Source: BRH-c54 sp036567945
GTDB lineage: Bacteria; Bacteroidota; Bacteroidia; Flavobacteriales_E; Vicingaceae
Reading direction: 5' to 3'
Length of the DNA stretch: 7,418 nucleotides
NCBI GenBank assembly: GCA_036567945.1
Contig: DATCTM010000087.1
Coordinates: forward strand, 1-7,418
The stretch's first letter is position 1. Each line of letters opens with the position of its first letter. Shown piece by piece: positions 1-4,395 of this stretch. The translations under genes were made by a program, and so were the position numbers. The notes under the pieces were generated by a model. The model was not told the DNA's origin. It searched no databases and saw only the letters and a list, made by a program, of their open reading frames with translations.

Positions 1-19
1 TGTTAAATTTTGTTTAACA
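1..19. repeat. Short perfect inverted repeat at left edge
   Basis: Two perfect 7-base arms (TGTTAAA at 1-7, TTTAACA at 13-19) flank a 5-base spacer. The repeat lies directly upstream of the putative promoter of the T9SS cargo gene, so it could be an operator. It is also followed by a T-rich run (22-30), so it could instead be a weak terminator of a gene to the left. The stem is AT-rich with a single G/C pair type, and chance occurrence in this base composition is quite possible. Another TTAACA half-site occurs at 55-60. Confidence 0.35.
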
Positions 20-21
20 AA

Positions 22-52
22 TTGTTTTTTAATTAACTATGTTGTACATTCG
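22..52 (+). promoter_or_regulatory. Putative Bacteroidota-type promoter of the T9SS cargo gene
   Basis: TACATTCG at 45-52 matches the phylum's -7 consensus TAnnTTTG at all but one position, and TTG at 22-24 lies 20 bases upstream, a suitable distance for the -33 element. The box ends 26 bases before the ATG at 79, leaving a short AT-rich leader with no Shine-Dalgarno sequence, as is usual in this phylum. This is inferred from consensus and position only. Confidence 0.45.
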
Positions 53-78
53 CGTTAACAAACCAAAAATTTAATATT

Positions 79-1167
79 ATGAAAAAAAATCTACTTTCTT
101 TAATTACATTGTTAGGTGCGGGTATTATTGCAAATGCTCAAATAACAATTAACGACACACACCTTGTAGGTATTGGTGATGCTGTTGAACAAGCTGTTGA
201 TACTCTTGGGGGTTCAATAGCCAATATTGGTCCTTCAGGCGCAAACCAAACATGGAATTTTACTTCTATGACAGAACATTATGTGGATACCTTATTGTTT
301 GAAAATCATACCGCTTATCCTGGAGCAAGTAATTTTGCTACTGCTAATATTGGTATGAGAAGTTCTACTGAAGATAGTGCTTGGAATTTTTTAAACAAAA
401 ATACCTCTGGATTATTTATTGTTGGACAAAGTGGTTACCAACAAGCTCAATTAGTAACTCTAGAATATCTAGGTACTATCATTACTTTCCCATCAACCAT
501 GGGAACCAATTATGCAGGGAGTTGGTGGGGTAAAATTTTTCAACAATATGTTGGTCAAGGAGGAATTGATTCTGTTAGAATGACAAGAGAGGCAATAACT
601 TCAAGCATTGTTGATGCTTGGGGAAATGTTACTACTTCATTCGGAACTTTTGCCAGCATCAGACAAAATGTAAATGATATTACTATTGATACAATTTGGT
701 TGTATCAAGGTGGTTCTTGGAATGTGATTGATCCTTTTACAGCAAGTATGTTAGGTGTAGATCCTATTACTTACGATACAACTAATACAGCTCGTTGGTG
801 GACAGATGATCCCAACTCAAAATTCCCTGTATTAGAATTGGAATACGATAATAATGGAAATGTTAATAGAGCGATGTGGCAAAAAAGTTCTCCTTTTGTT
901 GGGGTAGAAGAAATGAATGCTAAACCTATATTTAGTTTATATCCAAATCCTACAAAAGATATGATAAACATTACCACAGATAAGATAGTAAATTCAACTA
1001 TTTCTATTTTTGATATTACTGGTAAGGAAGTGTTAATGACTGATTTTAATACTTCTAATGTTTCCTTAAATATTAGTGATTTAGATGCAGGAGTTTATTT
1101 TTATGCGGTAACCGATAGAGTTTCCGGAAAAGTAATACAATCGAATAAATTTATTGTAACGAAATAA
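79..1167 (+). CDS. Secreted protein with T9SS type A C-terminal sorting domain
   Basis: The 362-residue product is predicted to cross the inner membrane by Sec and the outer membrane by the type IX secretion system. Residues 1-20 form a signal peptide (Lys-Lys, hydrophobic core, cleavage after Ala-Asn-Ala before Gln21). Residues 21 to about 275 are a Trp- and Gly-rich region with NQTWNF near 56-61; it resembles an unnamed domain recurrent in Bacteroidota cargo proteins, and I see no catalytic motif. Residues about 284-362 are the sorting domain: SLYPNP at 286-291, FDITGKEV at 311-318, LDAGVYFYAV at 335-344, and the basic FIVTK end. In the family this domain is removed on export and the protein is released or anchored to surface lipopolysaccharide. 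The gene stands alone, converging on the minus-strand genes. Start is supported by the signal peptide. T9SS assignment is strong; the molecular function is unknown. Confidence 0.9.
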   Translation: MKKNLLSLITLLGAGIIANAQITINDTHLVGIGDAVEQAVDTLGGSIANIGPSGANQTWNFTSMTEHYVDTLLFENHTAYPGASNFATANIGMRSSTEDSAWNFLNKNTSGLFIVGQSGYQQAQLVTLEYLGTIITFPSTMGTNYAGSWWGKIFQQYVGQGGIDSVRMTREAITSSIVDAWGNVTTSFGTFASIRQNVNDITIDTIWLYQGGSWNVIDPFTASMLGVDPITYDTTNTARWWTDDPNSKFPVLELEYDNNGNVNRAMWQKSSPFVGVEEMNAKPIFSLYPNPTKDMINITTDKIVNSTISIFDITGKEVLMTDFNTSNVSLNISDLDAGVYFYAVTDRVSGKVIQSNKFIVTK

Positions 1168-1183
1168 AAAACTCTTGTTTTCT

Positions 1184-1204
1184 TCCTTGAGGGAGGCTCA
1201 GGGA
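1184..1204 (+). other. Short GC-rich stem-loop in the convergent intergenic gap
   Basis: CCTTGAG (1185-1191) and CTCAGGG (1197-1203) can pair as a 7-base stem with one G-U wobble, closed further by a T-A pair at 1184/1204, around a five-base GGAGG loop. It is much richer in G and C than its surroundings and lies 17 bases after the stop of the T9SS cargo gene. No good T-tract follows at once, so it is not a classical terminator by itself. It may protect the mRNA end or be a remnant of a dispersed repeat. Confidence 0.4.
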
Positions 1205-1212
1205 TGTGATTT

Positions 1213-1255
1213 TAAAAACAAATAAGCCTTGATATTCAAGGCTTATTTGTTTTTA
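1213..1255. terminator. Bidirectional intrinsic terminator between convergent genes
   Basis: Arms 1213-1232 and 1236-1255 are perfectly complementary over 20 bases around a TAT loop (1233-1235). The core AAGCCTTGA/TCAAGGCTT is the stable part; the outer stem is A-rich on the left and T-rich on the right, giving a U-tract to transcripts in either direction. On the plus strand it lies about 45 bases after the T9SS cargo gene. On the minus strand the right arm is coding: it holds the last codons and the TGA stop (1236-1238) of the lipoprotein gene, so the hairpin forms at and just past that stop. Confidence 0.88.
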
Positions 1256-1574
1256 TATTTTTTCTCCAGACTTGGTACTTATAAACATTACCATCATTGT
1301 TGATGTAATAAATATACTCAATCACAACTATTTCTTTAGGTGTTCTTAAGTTGCCATCTTTATCAATAGGAGGTTTCTTGCCATAGTATTCTTCTTTGGT
1401 TTTATAAATAAATACTTCGGCATTATCATAAATTTTAACTTCGTTGGCAGCTCCTTTTGCAAGAATTAGTTCTTCTCGGCTCTTACCCACATATGGACTA
1501 TCAAAAGTTTGTGGCCCTTTTGGTGTACAGCTAAAAATAATAGATACTATAATGAAAAGTACAGCTAATCTCAT
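1236..1574 (-). CDS. Small lipoprotein, possibly BamE/SmpA-like
   Basis: I chose the ATG at 1572-1574, giving 112 residues, because it yields a compact lipoprotein signal peptide: MRLAV, a hydrophobic run, then IFSC with lipid-modified Cys16. An in-frame ATG at 1616 would add 14 residues and make an unusually long N-terminal region. After the Cys comes a short Pro/Gly linker, then YVGKSREELILAKGAAN (about 28-44), a tyrosine-rich stretch (53-64) and a final strand pair around NNDGNVYKYQVW (92-103). The pattern of G-x-S-x-x-E-L, a later G, and a closing 'dG.v' strand resembles the small BamE/SmpA-like fold, but that is a weak resemblance. No acidic surface-export signal follows the Cys, so a periplasm-facing location is likely. 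It is the last gene of the minus-strand run, 67 bases after truB, and ends inside the shared terminator. Function unknown. Confidence 0.75.
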   Translation of the reverse strand: MRLAVLFIIVSIIFSCTPKGPQTFDSPYVGKSREELILAKGAANEVKIYDNAEVFIYKTKEEYYGKKPPIDKDGNLRTPKEIVVIEYIYYINNDGNVYKYQVWRKNIKTNKP

Positions 1575-1641
1575 GGTTCGTAAAGGTATAAAAAATCTAA
1601 CCTCTACCAAATTCATCTACGTCAAAATTTAAGACAGTATG

Positions 1642-2409
1642 TTAAATAACTGATAATGATGTTATTTTTTTAGCATTTTCTATGGTAAACTCACCTATTT
1701 TGGTTCGGGTTAATGCAGATAAATGACCTCCAGAATTTAATTTTAATCCTAAATCTCTGGCAATAGAACGAATGTAAGTTCCTTTACTGCAAACAACACG
1801 AAAATGAAGGTGAATTCCTTTATCGTAAGGGTTTTCTTGGTTGATTTTAGCCTCATCATTAGCAATTATCTTATCTGTTGGTAGAGTAAGTTTGCTACGT
1901 TCTATTTGTGTAATTTCAAATTCATCAATAGTAATAGTATTTTTTTTAATAACTACCTCTTCTCCGGCTCTAGCTAATTCATAAGCTCTTTTACCATCAA
2001 TTTTTTTGGCGGAATGTATAGGAGCGGTTTGTTCTTGTGTACCGACAAAAGTTGTTGCAGCTTCGTTTATCATTTCATCGGAAATATGATTGGTTTCAAA
2101 ATAAGCATCAAAAGCTTTTTCTAAATCGAAAGAAGGGGTGGTTGCTCCAAGGGTAATTATTCCTGTATATTCTTTTTTTTGTGCTTGAATTTCATCAATT
2201 TTTTTGGTGAATTTCCCTGTACAAATAATTAATAAACCGGTGGCTAAAGGATCTAAAGTTCCTGCATGACCTACCTTTATTTTTTTAATTTGTAATTGAT
2301 TTTTAAGTTGGTAATGAATTTTTCTAACCACATCAAAAGAAGTCCAACCTATTGGTTTATCAATAAGTAAAAGTTGTCCGTTAAGAAATTTTTCTTGAAG
2401 TGCTTGCAT
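1642..2409 (-). CDS. truB: tRNA pseudouridine-55 synthase TruB
   Basis: This cytoplasmic enzyme isomerises uridine 55 in the T-loop of tRNAs to pseudouridine. The 255-residue product has all the key family motifs: LLLIDKPIGWTSFDVV (13-28), KVGHAGTLDPLATG (45-58) with catalytic Asp53, the conserved Tyr81 in KEYTG that stacks on the target base, SAKKIDGKRAYELAR (133-147), CSKGTYIRSIARDLG (207-221) with the conserved Arg214, and SGGHLSALTRTKIGEF (226-241). There is no C-terminal PUA domain, as is common in this phylum. Two local oddities: the usual Pro-Pro before the SAxK motif reads TAPIH, and residues about 172-198 form a charged insertion ahead of the CSKGTYIRS strand. It starts 5 bases after the uppP stop, so it is almost certainly co-transcribed and perhaps translationally coupled with uppP. 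Identification is firm. Confidence 0.97.
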   Translation of the reverse strand: MQALQEKFLNGQLLLIDKPIGWTSFDVVRKIHYQLKNQLQIKKIKVGHAGTLDPLATGLLIICTGKFTKKIDEIQAQKKEYTGIITLGATTPSFDLEKAFDAYFETNHISDEMINEAATTFVGTQEQTAPIHSAKKIDGKRAYELARAGEEVVIKKNTITIDEFEITQIERSKLTLPTDKIIANDEAKINQENPYDKGIHLHFRVVCSKGTYIRSIARDLGLKLNSGGHLSALTRTKIGEFTIENAKKITSLSVI

Positions 2410-2414
2410 GAAAA

Positions 2415-3209
2415 TTAATACAACGTAATTTCTACTCCTGAAAAATGAAGAATTAAAATAAGTAATCCAACAACAATCCTGTAGTAACCAAAAAGTTTAA
2501 ACCCGTGGTTAGTTAAAAAAGCTATAAATCCTTTAATAGCTATAATGGCAACAATAAATCCTACCACATTTCCTATTAATAATAATTGAATTTCTTCTGT
2601 TTCAAAACCATTTCCTTCCTGAAAAAATTTTAATAATTTATAACTTGTAGCAGCAAACATGGTTGGAATCGCCAAAAAAAATGAAAATTCTGCTGCAGCT
2701 TGCCTATTCATTTTTTGTGTTAATCCACCAATAATGGTGGCTGCAGAACGAGAAACCCCCGGAACCATAGCTAAACATTGAAACAATCCAATTTTAAAAG
2801 CAGTAGGATAAGTAACATTTGAGGTACCTTCCACTTCTGTTTTCTTAAACCACTTGTCAACAAATATTAAGACAATTCCTCCCAAAAACAACATGGTGGC
2901 TACTACAATTACATTTTCTAATAAGCTATCAATAAAATCGTTTAAAAGTAATCCGAAAAAAGCTGCCGGAAGAAATCCTATAAATAGTTTGAAATAAAAA
3001 TTTACAGTCTGGAAAAATCTTTTCCAGTACAATACTACTACTGAAAGTATGGTTCCAAACTGAATGGCTATGGTAAAAGTTTTGGTAAAACTATCATCAG
3101 CAATTCCCATTAATGATGAAGTAATAATAAGATGTCCGGTTGAAGAAACAGGTAAAAACTCTGTTAAACCTTCAACAATGGCTAAAATAATAGACTGAAT
3201 AATGGACAT
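2415..3209 (-). CDS. uppP: Undecaprenyl-diphosphate phosphatase UppP (BacA family)
   Basis: This inner-membrane enzyme removes one phosphate from undecaprenyl diphosphate, recycling the lipid carrier for peptidoglycan and other envelope polymers; extra copies give bacitracin resistance, hence the older name BacA. The 264-residue product has normal family length. Both signature motifs are intact: the acidic E-x3-E motif in VEGLTEFLPVSSTGHL (Glu13, Glu17, with His26), and PGVSRSAATI at 150-159 with catalytic Arg154. Hydrophobic segments occur around 46-60, 74-90, 98-117, 139-160, 173-192, 209-229 and 241-257, as expected of this polytopic family. It lies 9 bases after DUF3098 and 5 bases before truB, forming the core of a compact operon. 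No truncation or missing catalytic residue is seen. The enzyme is widely conserved and often essential collectively with its paralogues; whether another phosphatase exists in this genome cannot be judged here. Confidence 0.98.
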   Translation of the reverse strand: MSIIQSIILAIVEGLTEFLPVSSTGHLIITSSLMGIADDSFTKTFTIAIQFGTILSVVVLYWKRFFQTVNFYFKLFIGFLPAAFFGLLLNDFIDSLLENVIVVATMLFLGGIVLIFVDKWFKKTEVEGTSNVTYPTAFKIGLFQCLAMVPGVSRSAATIIGGLTQKMNRQAAAEFSFFLAIPTMFAATSYKLLKFFQEGNGFETEEIQLLLIGNVVGFIVAIIAIKGFIAFLTNHGFKLFGYYRIVVGLLILILHFSGVEITLY

Positions 3210-3218
3210 TGAAAGAAG

Positions 3219-3458
3219 TTAGTTAGTTGATTTTTTCATTATTCCCCAACCAACAACACCTAATCCGGCTAAAATTAAGATAGGTGCAATATAAATTCGA
3301 GTAACAGAAAATAATTCATAACTAAATTCATTAGGATTGTCAGACCCTCCACCAATCATAAGCACATAACCTAAAACAGTTATTAAAACTCCTGCGATAA
3401 TTAGGATGTAATTTTTCTTACTAAAGGCAAAATCGTTGTTTATTTTTTGGTTTTCCAT
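3219..3458 (-). CDS. DUF3098 family small membrane protein
   Basis: The 79-residue protein matches what I know of DUF3098, an uncharacterised family almost confined to Bacteroidota. Visible hallmarks are the N-terminal FAFSKKNYILI (10-20), a first membrane helix (17-37) ending in the LMIGGGSDNP turn (33-42), a short soluble loop with F.YELFS, then TRIYIAPILILAGLGVVG (53-70) as a second helix, and a basic tail with MKKS. Both ends are probably cytoplasmic by the positive-inside rule. In many relatives the gene sits between ftsX and uppP, suggesting a link to division or peptidoglycan precursor recycling, but no activity is established. Here it is the first gene of the uppP-truB run, 9 bases before uppP, and has its own strong -7 box upstream instead of an ftsX gene. 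Confidence 0.92.
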   Translation of the reverse strand: MENQKINNDFAFSKKNYILIIAGVLITVLGYVLMIGGGSDNPNEFSYELFSVTRIYIAPILILAGLGVVGWGIMKKSTN

Positions 3459-3481
3459 AGTTTGTTCAATGATATGAGCAA

Positions 3482-3489
3482 CAAATATA
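3482..3489 (-). promoter_or_regulatory. -7 box of the DUF3098-uppP-truB operon promoter
   Basis: Read on the minus strand, 3489-3482 is TATATTTG, an exact match to the TAnnTTTG -7 consensus of the Bacteroidota primary sigma factor. It ends 23 bases before the DUF3098 start codon, so the leader would be under 20 bases. I see no clear TTG at the -33 distance. This box, together with the 81-base gap after the coiled-coil gene, argues that the operon starts here. Confidence 0.6.
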
Positions 3490-3539
3490 AGGTATTCTTT
3501 ATTAAGAGAATTGATAAAAAATCATAAAATACTGCTAAT

Positions 3540-4364
3540 TTATTTTACCGCTTTTCTTTTATCGTTGATGTCACTTACTACTTTTTCTTGTTTTTTAATG
3601 TCATTTTTTAAATTCTCGATGTCTTTTTCATTAGATTCGATATCTTTTTTATTGTCTTTAATTTTCTTTTCATCCTTACTTATTTTATCAGTAAGTTTTT
3701 CATGGTCTTTGTCTAATTTTTCTTTGTCTTTAACAAGTTTGTCCATTTTTCCTTTACCGCTATTCATCTTTTTATTTACTTCTTTTAATTCTTCCGAAAC
3801 TTCTTTTAGTTTACTCTGACTTTTCTTTATATCTTCTTCTCTATCTTTAGAATCTTGACTTAGTTTTTTATTTTTATCTTCTAAACTCGCAACTTTATCT
3901 TGAAGCTTTTTTAGGTTTTTTTGTTCTTTGTCTAATTCTTTCTCAATTACAACAATAGAAATATCTTTTGAAAGAGTTTCCATAAACTTTTCTGCTTGTT
4001 TATAAGCTTTAGATTTCGGTTCAATAATTTCATTATTTATTTCAAAAGAAACATATAACTCTGAAGAATTGTCTTTCATCTTTTTTACAGCAACATAAGC
4101 ATCAATTTTATCTTCTGTAATCGATTTTATTATTACATTATCTAAAATTAATTCTTTTTTTTGTTCAGTTACAGTTCCAACATCTTTTTCTAATTCTTTT
4201 TGAAAAGCTTTTAAAATATCTTTTATATCATCTGTAAAAATGTTAACCTTTAGTGCGTGTTTCTCACCACTAATAAATTTATATTTTTCGTTTTCTACTT
4301 TAACTTGTTGAGCAAAAACAATATTGGTTAGTAGAATTAAGATAAGTAAAACTGCATTTTTCAT
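3540..4364 (-). CDS. Exported coiled-coil protein of unknown function
   Basis: The 274-residue product has a cleavable signal peptide (1-18, hydrophobic LLILILL core, cleavage after VFA before Gln19-Gln20), then a mixed alpha/beta domain (about 20-135) and a long Lys/Glu-rich helix (about 138-272) with heptad-like hydrophobic spacing, broken only near NSGKGK (201-206), which may be a hairpin turn in an antiparallel coiled coil. The N-terminal domain begins KYKFISGEKHALKVNIF; I recall comparable 'SG.hnAL.V.I' openings followed by a C-terminal coiled coil in unnamed Bacteroidota proteins, but this is memory and not a search. No lipobox, sorting domain or membrane segment is present, so a soluble periplasmic location is likely. 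It begins 28 bases after the M1 peptidase stop on the same strand, so it may share that transcript. Function is not known. Confidence 0.85.
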   Translation of the reverse strand: MKNAVLLILILLTNIVFAQQVKVENEKYKFISGEKHALKVNIFTDDIKDILKAFQKELEKDVGTVTEQKKELILDNVIIKSITEDKIDAYVAVKKMKDNSSELYVSFEINNEIIEPKSKAYKQAEKFMETLSKDISIVVIEKELDKEQKNLKKLQDKVASLEDKNKKLSQDSKDREEDIKKSQSKLKEVSEELKEVNKKMNSGKGKMDKLVKDKEKLDKDHEKLTDKISKDEKKIKDNKKDIESNEKDIENLKNDIKKQEKVVSDINDKRKAVK

Positions 4365-4387
4365 GGGTTTAAATTTTTTGGTTGGTA

Positions 4388-4395
4388 TAAAGTTA
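4388..4395 (-). promoter_or_regulatory. Possible -7 box for the coiled-coil gene
   Basis: On the minus strand 4395-4388 reads TAACTTTA, one base short of TAnnTTTG, and ends 23 bases before the start codon at 4364, the same spacing as the DUF3098 box. It overlaps the TAA stop of the M1 peptidase gene. No TTG is seen at -33. It would allow the coiled-coil gene to be transcribed separately as well as by read-through. Confidence 0.28.

Noticed and set aside
771..977. Minus-strand open frame inside the T9SS cargo gene
   Set aside because: It is fully antisense to a well-supported coding region and has no recognisable signal, domain or promoter.
1581..1588. TACCTTTA on the minus strand as a -7 box for the small lipoprotein gene
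   Set aside because: It would end only six bases before the chosen start codon, unlike the 23-28 bases seen for the other candidate promoters, and it lies within the alternative longer reading frame.
1444..1632. Plus-strand open frame opposite the small lipoprotein gene
   Set aside because: It is antisense to the lipoprotein, which has a lipobox and sensible operon position; the plus frame has neither.
1645..1666. AATAAC/GTTATT inverted repeat at the end of truB as a possible terminator
   Set aside because: The stem is six bases with almost no G/C, the loop is ten bases, and no T-tract follows on the minus strand.
3461..3485. TTTGTT/AACAAA inverted repeat flanking the predicted start of the DUF3098 transcript
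   Set aside because: The arms are only six bases with a 13-base spacer, and one arm overlaps the -7 box; this is expected by chance in AT-rich DNA.
3511..3819. Plus-strand open frame of 102 codons, very rich in Ser, Phe and Leu
   Set aside because: It is antisense to the Lys/Glu-rich coiled-coil gene; AAA, GAA and GAT codons read in reverse give Phe, Ser and Leu, which explains both the openness and the composition.
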